The notes beneath the pieces were generated by a model. That model did not search any database and was not told the DNA's origin. It worked only from the letters and a program-made list of their open reading frames with translations. From Delphinus delphis (lineage: Eukaryota; Chordata; Mammalia; Artiodactyla; Delphinidae), in contig NC_082702.1 of NCBI RefSeq assembly GCF_949987515.2, positions 52,421,600 to 52,485,599 of the forward strand: a stretch of 64,000 nucleotides of DNA, given 5' to 3'. A program made the position numbers and the translations under genes. Below are positions 10,970 to 22,004 of this stretch, one piece after another (the first letter of the stretch is position 1; every line of letters begins with the position of its first letter).

Positions 10970-11980
10970 GACTTGGCTGATGTCCCACCTACCCTGAGAG
11001 GTCCCGTTTGATGAGTAGCCCCGGCTGCGGGCTGGCCCGGGGGAGAGCTGGGAGCCTGTGCTCCTGTCTGCAGTCACCTTGCCTCTTTGGAACCTGGCAC
11101 AGAGGTGGGAACCGAGAACTGCGTGGGGCTGCAGGAGCCCAGATCCCTCTGTCTGCGTGGCGCGGGCCGAGAGCCGGCAGGGACCCTGGAAGGAAATCCT
11201 GCTGGCCCCGGCATTAGCGAGCTTCCCACACCTTTGATCCCTCCTGTCGGCTCCCCTGCTGTGTCCTGATGACTCAGGACTTCAGAGATCTGGGTTGTTG
11301 GAAGGGGAATTGCTTCACGCCACTAAAAAAGAAGAAAGAGAGGAAATTAGCATTAGGAAGTTTTGGTGTGAGGAAAATGACTCTGAAACCTGCTTCTCGA
11401 ATCCTGTTTGAGTGTTTTTGGGGGAGTGGGTGCAGCGAGGAAAGGGGCCGGGCCATGGCGGGCGACCTGGCCACATGGCTCTTCGATAAAGGCCTTCCTC
11501 TGCCTGAGTCAATCCCCACGCAAGGCTGTGCTTTGGGTCCCTCTGCTTTTTGGAGCTAAGTGAACCATACCACCAGGAAAGATACGAAGAGGAAGCTTCT
11601 GGAGTATGTGTGGGCCCTGCCAGCAGGTGCAGTGAAGGTGCGAGAGTCTCAGGCCAGAGACTGTTGCAGAGGGCAGCGGTCTGGGGTTCTTCTAATGCCC
11701 CAGTGGTCAGCAGGGTGCCTCTGGGCCGGGACAGCCGAGTGCTGGTGGATCTCAGCCCCTGCTCGGCCCGGCTGGGCAATCTCGTGTCGGGCAGGCCCTG
11801 CTCGGCATTCACCGCGGCCTTGCTTGAAGGGGTGTGTGCTGCGGATTGGGGGGCTGCAAACGCTCTGCCCCCACTTTGAAACCCAAGGTGGAGGCAGAGG
11901 CGCCAAAGACCCTGCCTTCCGAGGTCAGTTCTTCCCTAGTGGTTGGTGGGGGGCAAAGTGGTTTCGAGCTGTGGCCAGAG
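10970..11980. other. no recognisable gene
   Basis: GC-rich with open frames up to about 168 codons on both strands, none recognisable. 11315-11400 is a purine-rich, AT-richer patch. No promoter or repeat recognised. Confidence 0.5.
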
Positions 11981-11984
11981 TTTT

Positions 11985-12165
11985 TGGGTTCAGACACTTC
12001 ATATTAGACCATGTAAGTAGTGGTGTGATCCAGCTCTCAGTTTTCTCATCTGTAAGCTGGGGATAATCGTGGCCACCTCCCAGGGTTATCCGAATCATAA
12101 AGGAGATGCCGCACACATGGAAAGTGCTTGGTGGTGTCAGGCTCGGAGCCAGTGCTCAGTCAGTG
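11985..12165 (+). repeat. MIR SINE
   Basis: 'ctcagttttctcatctgtaagctggggataat' near 12035 and 'cctcccagggttatccgaat' near 12075, then the 'aaagtgcttgg' tail near 12121. Confidence 0.85.
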
Positions 12166-12194
12166 CGCCTCATGACCACCAGCTCAGTCCTGGC

Positions 12195-12300
12195 TGCCGC
12201 TCTGCCCACTGCGTTCCCGCTTCTGCTCGACTGTGAACTTCTCGAAGGCAGGTGTCTCATCCAGCCATACCCGATGGCAGTACAGGCTTGTGGCTGAATA
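12195..12300 (+). mobile_element. L2 3'-end fragment
   Basis: 'tcgactgtgaacttctcgaaggcaggtgtc' near 12228 is the sense L2 terminal motif (act-gtgagctccttgagggcagg class). Confidence 0.6.
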
Positions 12301-13435
12301 CGGTTGCTTGATGTATAGAGGCCCCAGGCGTCGCAGGGACAGAAAAGGGTCTCACGTTTTGCTGGAAACCCCGGCCCTGCCTGGCGACCTCGCAGCCCTT
12401 GGGAGAACCTCCAGGGTGTGCTTGTGACCTTGGGCACCGGGACCTGGAATGGACCGCAGTCCTGGACTCAACCCCAGTCACCGTGTCCCCGACTTGGGCA
12501 AGATAGAAACTGGCAGTTGGGAAGATTAAGACATTATTGGTGGTTTGCGCCTCAGCTTTCAGCAGCAGTGCTTGGGAAATAAGATTTTGATCTTGGAAAT
12601 ATGATTTAAAAACAGAATTGAAAGTCGCTTTTATTTTCTCAACGATATTGCCCCTGACACATGCACAGGGCCTTGAATGGTGGTGTCCGGTCCGAGCCTG
12701 CCAGTAGGGAGCCCACTCACGGCCCTTCCATGAGGCGCACCTGTGTATATATCATACCCCTACCGCCCCCCACCCTCGGCTCTCCACCTTTGATCCCCCC
12801 ACTTGGGTCTGCAGTGACAGAGCGCCCCGTTTAGACAGAGCCCGGGAAGGCCGTCTACTTCTGAGGGAGCTCACTGTGTCGTCTTAGCCTCGCTCCCACC
12901 GTTGACTGCGACCCTGCTGCCAGGGGAGGGGGCTTCTTCCTTGGACCCCTGCCGAGAACTAAGCCCATTGATGGGTGGCTTCACGGAGCTTGAATCTGGT
13001 TGTCCCATCCAGTGTTTCCATCCCAAAGCAGGAGGAGGGTCCTCTCCCTGCTGGACGAAGATTGGGAGCTCTGAGTCCCCACCAGGCCCCCTAGGGAGCC
13101 TTCTGAGAGGTGGGGTCTGGCCCCCTGGCCATCCCAGGATTAACACTCTGTTCTTGACCACCCTTCCCTGTGCCCAGGACCTGGCTGTGTGGCCTTCATC
13201 CACGGGCTTCTGTGCCCTCCGGCCTCCAGGTGGGCTTGGCTCATAAGTGGGGACCCTGCAGGGAGATGGAGGCCCTTGGCTTCTTCCTTCAGGGTTGCTG
13301 TGGGCAGGCAGCGTCCCTTGGTCACGGCCCCTGTCCTGTCACCACCCCCCCACCCCCGATTCCGGGCTTCAGTAACTGCTCCTTTCGCTTGTCCCTTCAG
13401 GCCTTGGGGTAGGAGCACATAGGGTAGGAGTGAGG
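12301..13435. other. no recognisable gene
   Basis: Mixed composition: 12500-12650 is AT-richer and unique, 12870-13430 is GC-rich with chance frames on both strands. Nothing recognised. Confidence 0.5.
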
Positions 13436-13545
13436 TGACCGAGTCCTGGCTTTCCCGGGACTGGCCCAGGTGTTTACACTCACATCCTGTGTCCCGGGAA
13501 ACCCCTCAGTCCCAAGCAAATCAGGACATTTGGTCACCCTAGGAG
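13436..13545. repeat. unassigned old interspersed repeat (copy 1)
   Basis: Carries 'cccgggaaacccctcagtccc' and ends in 'ggacatttggtcaccctag'. This matches a mammalian repeat pattern I know by sight but cannot name. A second, opposite-strand relative lies near 50075-50180. Confidence 0.5.
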
Positions 13546-13834
13546 AAAACCACCTCTTGTGTTTTCCCTGTGTTCTGCCCACACCTTGGTATGTTGTCCT
13601 TTTGTTACAATTTCTTCAAATGACACCGTTTTGTGTCTGCCATCTGCTTCTCCCCAGGGCCCCGGCTGATACACCAGGAGCTTCAGGAGGATGGAGTTGT
13701 TTTCAGAGCCTCTTTCCTTTTAGAGTTCGTAGTAGCCAAATGGGCTGTAATGCTAAACGTGGGGAGAAAGAAATTAATCTCTTGCACTTATACTTTTTTT
13801 CTGAAAATATGCCCCCTTCAGAGACAAATGGTGA
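13546..13834. other. no recognisable feature
   Basis: AT-richer sequence with a T-run near 13795. No repeat family or exon recognised. Confidence 0.45.
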
Positions 13835-14060
13835 TGATGATAGCCGTGGCTCTCTGCCCACTTACTATGGGCTTCTTGTTGTGTTAAGAATTTTGATGCA
13901 CCGTTGTGTTTAATCATTATGACAATCCTCTGAGGATTGTCCAGGATGAGAAAACTGAGGCTTAGTGAGGTAAAGTAATTTGCCTAGAGCTCAGGATGGG
14001 TAGGAGGTCGGGCCAGGGTATGAACCCCGATGACGTTCCCTGCGAGGTTTCTATGCTTAC
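13835..14060 (-). repeat. MIR SINE
   Basis: Antisense MIR with 'cacttactatggg', 'caatcctctgagg', 'gatgagaaaactgaggcttagtgagg' (13947-13970), and the 'tatgaaccccgatg' end. Confidence 0.85.
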
Positions 14061-14499
14061 TGATGAGGTGTTTTACAACCCAGGCCAGGCCAGACAAACC
14101 CACAGTTTTGCTGCTTCTGGCTTGGACAGGGTGTCTTATTGGGGGTGCAGGCAGCAGATCTGATGTTCTCCACTTCCTCTCATGTGGCGGGGCTGTGTGC
14201 ATGGAGCATGCAGGACTGGCTGGGCAGCCAGTTTTGGCCTTGCTGAATTTAGCTATGGCTGGTGTTGGAAAATGTTAGTCTGTTCTTTCCTTTTCCATAC
14301 CCCCCCTTTAAAATTTTTATAGTTAAAATCGGAGGCGGCCAGACTTGGAAGAGAACCTGCAGGTCATCTAGTTCTGGGATGGTGAATGTATGACACACGT
14401 GCAGCCATAGCTCATTGCCTAGCCCCTGGTAGACATTGCTAATCAACCCAGGCGTAATCGATCCTTCCCATTGAGCCTGGAGACAGCCACTGCTAATCA

Positions 14500-14590
14500 A
14501 CTGTTGTTGGCATGCACCATGTCTCCCACTGTATACATTAGGAACGCAAGGCCCAGAGAAGTTAAATGACCCTCAAGGGAGCCACTGGGG
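14500..14590 (-). repeat. MIR-class fragment
   Basis: 'aggaacgcaaggcccagagaagttaaatgaccctcaaggg' keeps the antisense MIR order. Upstream 14340-14490 has a 'ggaagagaacctgcaggtcatctag' segment that may belong to another MIR-family element. Confidence 0.5.
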
Positions 14591-14654
14591 TTGTGGAGCC
14601 TGCTGTTGAGAGATGACTTTGGGTTAAAAGTCTGCCATCTAAGCAAAGTGTGGT

Positions 14655-14835
14655 GTGGGGGAAGGACCTGGGTTTTGCATAGCAGTGTGTGGATCTGGGT
14701 TTAAATCCCAGTTCTGCTTTTACTGGTTGTAACTTCAGGCAAGTCACATGGCTTCTTTGAACCTGGTCTGTGAAACTAGAAATTGTAATCCCTACATCCC
14801 AGGGTTGTGAGGAATAAATGACATGGAATGTTAAT
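14655..14835 (+). repeat. MIR SINE
   Basis: Well ordered: 'ggatctgggtttaaatcccagttctgc', 'ttactggttgtaacttcaggcaagtcaca', 'cccagggttgtgaggaataaatgaca'. Confidence 0.9.
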
Positions 14836-14844
14836 TCAGCCTCC

Positions 14845-14945
14845 AGCAGATACTGGTGGAGGGCCTAGTGTGTGCCCAGGACTGCTCTGGTCCTGGCGTG
14901 TGGTGGTGAGCCCTGTAGACAAGGCCCTCCCCTCAGTGGCTGTGC
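14845..14945 (-). mobile_element. L2 3'-end fragment
   Basis: Antisense L2 pattern: 'gcctagtgtgtgcccagga', then 'gagccctgtagacaaggccctcccctc'. Confidence 0.6.
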
Positions 14946-15650
14946 CTTAAAGATTCAAGTGATGCTGCATTTCTTCCTCTTTGCTTCTTGGAGACCCTGT
15001 GAAATTGTGGTGTTATTGTTATTTTTTAACAACACAGCCGCTTAAATTTGGCCTGTTTATGCATCACATGACTTGCTTTGGGAAGTGATGTATTTTTTCT
15101 TTCATTCCTCATCTCGTTTCCATCCTTGTATCTGGGCCGATTGGGACAGGGAGACCGAATGGATATGACAGGAGACTGGGTCTTAGACGGTTTAGAGGGA
15201 CACACTCCTTTTGGAAATTTGATGAAAGCTGTGGACCCTTCTGCAGGCAAAATGCTAAGATGACAGGCTTATAAAGTTTAGCATCTGTAGTGTAGGCATT
15301 TTTAGGGATTGACTCATGGACCCCTCAGGTTATAGTCAGTCCAGGGGGCCTGGGACACTCTAGTTAGCATGGAATGGAACTTTGCCCGGAAATAAACATG
15401 TAAATGACAAAAGCAAAATGGTTCATTATGAAAGGTCAAGGTTTTTATTCAGAGTTCTGCTCCTTTGGCTGGGCAAGTGGGTTTGTCCACGTAGCATTTT
15501 CTATGCTTGTTAAGCTGTGTTTAGTCTTCTTGGTTATGGTAAAAGATTTTTTCTTTTACCCTAGTCTGGAGTTTCAAGGTTGGTACTTCTTGCCCCTAAA
15601 ATGTTTATTTTAAGGTTTAGAACAGTTCTTCACTCTGATAAGGCAGAGAG
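14946..15650. other. AT-richer stretch, nothing recognised
   Basis: Relatively AT-rich, no clear repeat family and no credible exon. 15220-15330 has a 'gatgaaagctgtggaccc' and 'gacccctcaggtta' pattern that recalls an old repeat I cannot name. Confidence 0.45.
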
Positions 15651-15654
15651 CATC

Positions 15655-15825
15655 ATTGCAGACGCGCCGTGGTCGAGCACAGGGCGACTCCGCTGGCACT
15701 GCAGATGGTGGCCCAGCGCTCAGCCTGCCCGGCGCACAGTGACCTTGGGCCACCTCACCTCTCTGACCTGTGAAGCGGGGGACAGAATGACCACCAACCC
15801 CTGGTAGTCAAGGATTAAACACTCT
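15655..15825 (+). repeat. diverged MIR SINE
   Basis: 'agtgaccttgggccacctcacctctctgacctgtgaag' near 15735 is the MIR core. The flanks are degraded and CpG-richer. Confidence 0.6.
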
Positions 15826-16530
15826 AGTAAGCATGACAGTCCAGAGAATGTCCAAATAGGCCATGGTGGATTTTGTATTCAGTTGCTTGGAATTGGGACT
15901 AAGTAGTTTGGATCCTTTGCTCTGTGAAAGGTTGGTGTGTTTACTGAGCCTGTACGATGGAGGTTGCCTGACAGATCCCGCTGAAGTGAACTGAGTTCTT
16001 CTGTGAGGGGCAGGATGAGTACAATTCTAATGTGCTTTCTCCTCCTGGACACGCAAGACTTCAAGCAGGCTGACCAGCATAGTTAAGAGAAAGCCAGGGT
16101 CTTCCTTGGTTGGTAACTTATAGAAGGGCCCCAGTAATGAGTCCCCTCGTTGCCTTTGACTCTTCCGACGCCCTCTGCCCCCTACCCGGGGCACCGTCTT
16201 TAGCCACGCCCTGGACTGAAGCATGATTTCGGTGACTTGAGAGAGAGAGGGTTCCAGGGAACCATTTCACGTTCAGACCTGGGGTTTGCTGGGGTGATTG
16301 CTTTGCCACTGACGTTTGCATGTGGGTGTTCTTAAGCCGGAGAAAGAGTTGGACTTTCCCTTTGTTTTGCTTCATTATCCCCACTACATTTGGCAGTCTG
16401 GGCGGCATGAGGTGGTGTGTTTTTATGGCTCTCAAATTTGTCTTTAAAAGTGTGCTGTGAGCCTGGAGGCCTCCCGCATCCCTGAAGATTTTGTAGGGAG
16501 ATCTGAGATGACTGTCCAGCTGGGCGGAGT
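15826..16530. other. no recognisable gene
   Basis: Unique-looking DNA of intermediate GC with no recognised repeat or exon. A 154-codon minus-strand frame has no family resemblance. Confidence 0.45.
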
Positions 16531-16534
16531 AATG

Positions 16535-16735
16535 GAATCTCCCATTTCTTGAGCACCTACTGTGTGCCAGGCACTTATGCATCTCATCTCACCCTTGCAG
16601 CAACCCCCCGGGTGGGCAGTGTCCCCGTGTCACAGGGCTGGGGACAGCCCCTGGCCTTCGGGGTCACACAGCTGTTGGTTGCACAGCTGCAAGTCACACC
16701 CAGGTCAGGCTGACCTGAATCCATGCGTTTTTCCC
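16535..16735 (-). repeat. MIR SINE
   Basis: Strong antisense MIR start 'ttgagcacctactgtgtgccaggcactta' (16548-16576), then 'tcacacagctgttggt' near 16661. Confidence 0.9.
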
Positions 16736-17368
16736 TGAGTCCCACGCTGCTCCTGTGGCCTCAAGGGACTTCCTCGGTGTTCTTCATGTCCCCACCCTGG
16801 TAAGATTCCACTTGAGGAAAAATGAGTAGGCACTGGTTGGACAAGGGAAAGCCTGGAGAGTTCTGTTTCTCCAGCTCGGCAGCCTCCTTGCTGCTGAGCT
16901 CAGGTGTGGCTGGGATTGTCCCTGCCGTCCTAGTCACGTCCTAGTCACCGGCCAAGGTGGCCTTCTCCAGGCAGCCGGCTCTGGGATGAAGTTAGGGCTT
17001 CATCTGCCTCACCTGTGTGACCTTCCATGACCACCCTGGCCGGTATATAAAGGAAGGGGGTGCAGAGGAGGTAGCTTTCTCATCAGTCTCCCTGTCTCAC
17101 AGGTGAGAAAACTGGGGCTCTGTGGGGGGGTGTGGCTTGGGCGTGGCCATTTGGATAATGAGGGGCCAGGCTGAGCCTGAACTGTTCCTAGTAGGTGTGT
17201 ACCACCCGTTTACCTGGAAGAGGTGCATCTTGGGGGTTGGTGTCACGAGCCGGAGGCACATACCTGCCAGCATCTTCCCTGAATCAGCTCTGAGTCACTA
17301 CATGAGGGAAGAGATCCCTCTGGTTGCTGAGTCCACGTCTGGTCTGGCGGGGCCTTTTGAGATCATGT
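16736..17368. other. no recognisable gene
   Basis: Unique-looking. Contains a TATA-box-like GGTATATAAAGG at 17042-17053, noted separately. No exon supported. Confidence 0.45.
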
Positions 17369-17369
17369 A

Positions 17370-17450
17370 GGCCCGTGCTTTCATTTTACAGTTGGGTAAA
17401 CTGAGGCCCAGGGAGAGAGACTGCCCAGGTCACCATTCCTTCCCCGGCGT
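17370..17450 (-). repeat. MIR SINE fragment
   Basis: 'cattttacagttgggtaaactgaggcccagggagag' at about 17382-17417 is the antisense MIR core. Confidence 0.75.
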
Positions 17451-17511
17451 AGCTTCTGGTTTTCTCTCTTTATCTACACTGTGGCGCCACAGTCTTATTT
17501 AGGCATTTGAG

Positions 17512-17514
<3 letters not shown>

Positions 17515-17564
<50 letters not shown>
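17515..17564. repeat. (TG)n microsatellite
   Basis: About 25 TG units, directly abutting the 3' end of an antisense L1M. It may have grown from the L1 tail. Confidence 0.97.
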
Positions 17565-17565
<1 letters not shown>

Positions 17566-18315
17566 TGAACTATACATAACATTTATCATTCTAACCATTT
17601 GTAGGTGTGCAATCCAGTGGCATTAAATACATTAACAGTGTTGTGTTACCATCACCACTACCTATACCCGAAACTTTTCATCATCCCCAACATAAATTCT
17701 GTACCTATTAAACAATAACTCTCCCTTCTCCACTCCCCCCAGCCCCTGGCAACCGCTATTCTACTTTAGGTCTCTGTGGATTTGCCTGTTCTAGGTACAT
17801 CTTGTAAGTGGTATTATATGATACTTATGCTCTTGTGTCTGGTTGGTGTCACTTAGCATAATGTTTTCAGAGTCTACCCATGTTATAGCATATATCAAAA
17901 TTTCCTTCCTTTTCACAGCTCAATAGTACTCTATTGTATGGGTAGACCATATTTTGTTTATCCGTTCATCTGTTGATGGACACTTGGGTTGTTTCCATGA
18001 ACTCTTTTTTTTTTTTTTTAAGATTTTTTTGATGTGGGCCATTTTTAAAGTCTTTATTGAATTTGTTACGGTATTGCTTCTGTTTTATGTTTTGGTCTTT
18101 TGGCCACAGAGGCATGTGGGATCTTAATTCCCTGACCAGGGATCGAACCTGCACCCCCTGCACTGGAAGGTGAAGTCTTAACCACTGGACCACCAGGGAA
18201 GTCCCTGTTTCCATGAACTTTTGACTCTGTGATGATGATGCTGTGAACGTGGGGGCAAATATCTGTTAGGATTCTTGATTTCAGTTCTTTTGCCTACATA
18301 CCTAGGTGTGGACAT
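17565..18315 (-). mobile_element. L1M 3' end (interrupted by a SINE)
   Basis: Antisense L1M 3' untranslated region: 'acatttatcattctaaccattt', 'tgcaatccagtggcatt', 'caaccgctattctac', 'tctattgtatgggtagaccat', 'tgttgatggacacttgggttg'. Split by the SINE at 18004-18205 and resumed at 18206. Non-coding relic. Confidence 0.85.
18004..18205 (-). mobile_element. CHR-1-type SINE
   Basis: Minus strand begins 'gggacttccctggtggtcca', a tRNA-Glu-derived head, and ends in a CHR-1-like AT-rich tail with poly(A) (T-run 18004-18018). Flanked by an exact 14-bp target-site duplication, TGTTTCCATGAACT, at 17990-18003 and 18206-18219. Inserted in L1M. Confidence 0.95.
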
Positions 18316-18439
18316 TTATTATTTAAAGACATTCATCTCCTTCTCTCCCATTTCAAAGGGAACTCGGGTTCATTGTAGAATAATTAGTCAGTACAGTCAA
18401 ACAAAAGAAAAAAATAAGATTTAACCAGAATGGGAACAC

Positions 18440-18600
18440 CCGGGAACGATAATGAATGTTTTCTGTATGCCGGTCGTTTGCGTGTGCCGTTTGTTCCGTC
18501 CACACAGGATTACTCTGTATCTGCACGGTGTTTGGGGGTGTGGATAGGTCTTCATTCAGAAATGGGCAAACCTTTGTGTAAGGCACTGGGAGGGGGGAGG
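18440..18600 (-). repeat. diverged MIR SINE
   Basis: Antisense order: 'aatgttttctgtatgccggtcg', 'ccacacaggattactctgt', 'cattcagaaatgggcaaac'. Several CpG-changed positions. Confidence 0.55.
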
Positions 18601-18619
18601 AGGCGCCGCTCGCTCTTTG

Positions 18620-18835
18620 CGACCCATCTGGATGTGCACTGCCTCCAGGGCACGCCCCCCTGCCTGTGACTGCTCTGTGTCCTGCTTTGCCTGTTCCCTT
18701 TCCTGTTATCTGCCCCGTCCCCCCCCCCCCCCCCGCAACCCGCTGGACCGTCTGAGTCCCGGGAGGGCTGCCCAGCACAGCGCCTGGTGGTGCTTCCTGC
18801 TCAGTAGAGAAGGGGCTGAATGAATAAGTGAAATT
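18620..18835 (+). mobile_element. L2 3'-end fragment with C-run
   Basis: Sense L2 terminus: 'ctggaccgtctgagtcccgggagggctgcccagcacagcgcctggtgg', ending in 'gaatgaataagtgaa'. A run of 16 C (18719-18734) lies inside. Confidence 0.65.
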
Positions 18836-19024
18836 AACCAGCCTGCAGACTTGAGACTCATCGACGTCATCGAGTGGAGTCGGGCCCTGTTGGGTGGGAC
18901 CCCGCACAGGCATGCTGCATGCTGCGTCGTCCCTGTGCCGCTTCCTTGCTGTCCCCCTGCTGTGGAGGCTCTCCCTGCGAACCTGGGTTCACAGGGCCCT
19001 GTTTACTCCCCCTGTGCGTGTTCC

Positions 19025-19190
19025 CTCACTGCACAGATGTTTGCTGGGGGTTTCCTGGGGGTGTCTGGCTACGGGCTGGGCTGTGGGGTGACCAAAACAG
19101 GGCCCCTTCAAGGACCTTACGTTCCAGAGTAGGGGACACGCTTGGGCAAAAGAACACCGTAATTTCAGATAGCTATAAATGTGATGAAAC
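19025..19190 (-). mobile_element. L2 fragment
   Basis: 'accaaaacagggccccttcaaggaccttacgttccagagtagggg' (about 19091-19136) is the antisense L2 terminal pattern. Confidence 0.65.
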
Positions 19191-19274
19191 CCGCATCTTT
19201 TTCTCTTTTTTTCCCTCTTCGTTTCTCTCTTTCTCTTAAAAAAATAAAAATTAATCCAGTCTGGCTACTTCTTG

Positions 19275-19485
19275 GTTGCTTGGAGGCCAGGGATGTGTGC
19301 ACTTTACCGGGTTTGAATCCCAGCTCCTCCTCTTGCTAGCAATGACCTTGGCGAGGTGCAAGGCTCAGTTTTCTTGTCTGTATACGAAAGATAGTGGTGT
19401 GTCTGCTTCCTCGAGTTACGATGCGGCCTAACGGTGACATTGCCCATGGAGCACTGTGCACAGTGCCCGTCGTGAGTTCTCAGCG
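19275..19485 (+). repeat. MIR SINE
   Basis: 'ccgggtttgaatcccagctcctcctcttgctagcaatgaccttgg' (19307-19351) is a clear MIR head and core. The tail is degraded. Confidence 0.85.
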
Positions 19486-20810
19486 ACGCCTGCTGCTGCT
19501 CCTGCGATCCCGGAATAATGAGGCTGCCGGCTACGTGGTTTTAAAACGGCAAAACCGGCCCATCCAATCCACTGGTTAACGCAGAGGGGCCAGGAGGGCG
19601 GTGAGTGTAGGGGACTCGACACAGCATCGCTTCCCTGGATGCATTGGTTGAACCGAATTTGTCCAGTACGCCCTGCTCCCTGGGAACAGGAACAAAGGGC
19701 CCAGCCATGAAAGGGGCCCTGTTCCCTGACCAAGTTGGGGAACGCCAAAGGCGAGATCTGCAGCTGGTGCCAGGAGTTCTGTGGCAGGGCCCAGCTCTTT
19801 CATTTTTCCTGTGCCTCAGTTGGGGCCAGGGCCCTCTGGTTAGATGGGTGCGATGAGCAGAACACACAGGAAAATAAGCAGACAGAAACCCCCAGACTGC
19901 CCTTCGAAGTACACCCATCCTCACGGGGCAGGGACAGGGATCTCCTTGGGCACAGAGAGGTTTTTAATTTGAGCAAGTTTCCAGGTCATCAGGCAAAGGG
20001 CTTGGCAAGGTTACAGGGTGTCATCCGGCCCGTGTGGGCCCAGCCACTGTGTGTGTTGGACCTGGACCTGGTTTGCCGCTCACCGTCAGTCCCACTTGAG
20101 CCCTTCAGTGTCTCTGAGTGTCTGGCCTCAGGTCCCACCTGCACAGGAGGCACACGGCCACCCCGGGTCTCGTCAGGCAGGTGGGGGACGTGTAGGAAGG
20201 GCACCCCAACAAGGGCCCCCCTCCCCCCACAAATGCCTGCCGTGTGAAGGTGGGAGGGCTTGCAAGCTCTCCCCTCAGAAGTGCCATTTGTACCCCAGGT
20301 TCAGGCCTGGCAGGAAGAGGAATTGAGTGCTTTCCTTTTCGGGGCCTCCCCGTTCTGCCCCTCTTCGAATCCGAGGGCTCCCACGGGCCTGGGCCCTGCT
20401 GCACAAGACCATGAGATGCACAGTTGGGGCCACCTGGTGGCTCGCTGGAGTCCGAGATGACAGGAGAGGGCCTTATGGGGCTGGGTGGGCTGGGAGGGTG
20501 GGGAGGCGGGTGCGGGAATGGATGGGGGGCTGCCGTTCCCCCTTCCCGCAGGATCGGCTCTGCTCCCGCCTCTGAAATAAACTACAGTGGGCTCATTCCC
20601 TCCCCACCCACCTGCCTCTCACGCTCTCAGGCGATGTGTCTGTGCCAGGCTCAGAAGGGTTGGCCTCGAACCCCAGCCGTGCCCCTCCTTTCCTTACAGG
20701 ACGGAGCCTTCTACACAAGGTAGGGTGGGAACGAAGGGAGGAGACTCCCCCGGGGCTGTGCACGCTGCGTCCTCCGTACGTGCTAGGGGCTCCTCACTCG
20801 ACGTTCAGGC
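19486..20810. other. GC-rich, no recognisable gene
   Basis: Long overlapping frames (up to 197 codons) on both strands, none with a known domain. Contains a CTCF-like motif at 20429-20440. 19640-19720 is unique with no feature recognised. Confidence 0.5.
20429..20440 (-). promoter_or_regulatory. candidate CTCF core motif
   Basis: The minus strand reads CCACCAGGTGGC, a full match to the CTCF core CCASYAGRKGGC. Such matches occur often by chance, so occupancy is unknown. Confidence 0.3.
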
Positions 20811-20814
20811 GTCC

Positions 20815-21115
20815 ATGCCTGAAACATGCGCTGTGGGGCACCTACTGGGTACCAGGCTTGGCTCCAAAGGTTGGGAATACAGAGAGCCCGAGGAGAGAGG
20901 GCTGGGGACAGCTGGATCTAACGCCCCACGTGATGGGGAGCTCGGGGAAGCACCGGGGTCCCCCGAGGGGAAGGCTGCTGATCAGAGAAGGGGTTGGCTT
21001 CGGCCAGGTGGAGAAGGCAGGGAACAGCATTCCAGGCCAAGAGAGACGCTGGCAGAGCCCAGAGGTGTGGCAGGGCCAGCACTGCCTGCAGAGGGAGCCG
21101 CTCCTTGTGCTAGGA
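20815..21115 (-). mobile_element. L2 3'-end fragment
   Basis: Antisense L2: 'ggggcacctactgggtaccaggcttggc' near 20838, 'ggaacagcattccaggccaagagagacgctggcagagcccagagg' near 21020. GC-shifted and diverged. Confidence 0.65.
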
Positions 21116-21525
21116 GTGTGCTGAATGGGGTGGGCCCGGGTGAGCTGTCCTGGGTGCTGGGCTCAGGACTGTGGGCTTGAAGATGGAAACCCAGTCCCTG
21201 GAATGCCCTGAACATCTTGTTCCTTCCTGCTGGGACTTGAAGGGACCTCGTTCTTTGCTCTGACTTGGTCATCCTTAGGCATGAGAACCTGGGAAATGCT
21301 GAGCTGGTGACATGGGTGGGGCTCAGTTCTTTGCCAGCAAGGGAATGGCCTGTCTCCCTGAACCTTTGGTGTTGGTGGAAAGACTCAAAGGGGCCAGCCC
21401 TTGAGGTCATTCTGGGCCAGAAGCATCGAGCTCTAGATAATGGAGAGAACTGTCTGGTATTTGAAAGGCTGGGATCAGTCTTCCACGGCGAAAGGAACCC
21501 CTGGGCTCCTGATCCGAGCAGCAAG
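21116..21525. other. no recognisable feature
   Basis: Unique-looking DNA of average GC. No repeat or exon recognised. Confidence 0.45.
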
Positions 21526-21529
21526 TTGG

Positions 21530-21765
21530 GAGTCCCACCCTGGGCTCCGCCCCTTGCCAGCTGTGTGACCTGGGCGAGTGGCTTCACCTTTCTGAGCTTT
21601 TGTTTCTCCTTGGTACAATGAGGTAGATAGTGGTACCAATCCTCTGGGTTTCTGAGAGGGTTTGGTGAGAATAGTGCATGTCTAGTGTTAGTGCCATGCG
21701 CAGCACGGAGCTGGTGCCCGAGAAGAAGAGAGATCTTATTGTTCCTGTGATGACTAGTGCCGTTA
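21530..21765 (+). repeat. MIR SINE
   Basis: Well ordered: 'ccttgccagctgtgtgacctgggcgagtgg' (21553-21582), 'cctttctgagcttttgtttctcc', 'gtacaatgaggtagatagtgg', 'ctggtgcccgagaagaag'. Confidence 0.9.
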
Positions 21766-21844
21766 CCAAGACTACAGAGGAGGGGACCTGACTCCTGAGC
21801 CCGGGAGGAAGGGGCCGGAGATGGCTTCCCGGGGCAGGTGACTT

Positions 21845-22003
21845 AGAGCTTTAGAGTCAAGCTCTGCCAGTCCCTGGCTGTATGGGACACGTAGCAAGTT
21901 ATTGAGATAAAATTGAACATGTTATTTACATCCTGACCCCTTAGTAGTCTTGCCTGGAAAGTGGGATAATAGCACGCTATTCCCAGGCTGCTGTGGAGGT
22001 ATA
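21845..22003 (+). repeat. diverged MIR SINE
   Basis: 'tctgccagtccctggctgtatgg' head, 'tgcctggaaagtgggataatagc' and 'ttcccaggctgctgtggagg' tail. The middle contains AT-rich sequence not typical of MIR. Confidence 0.6.
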
Positions 22004-22004
22004 A

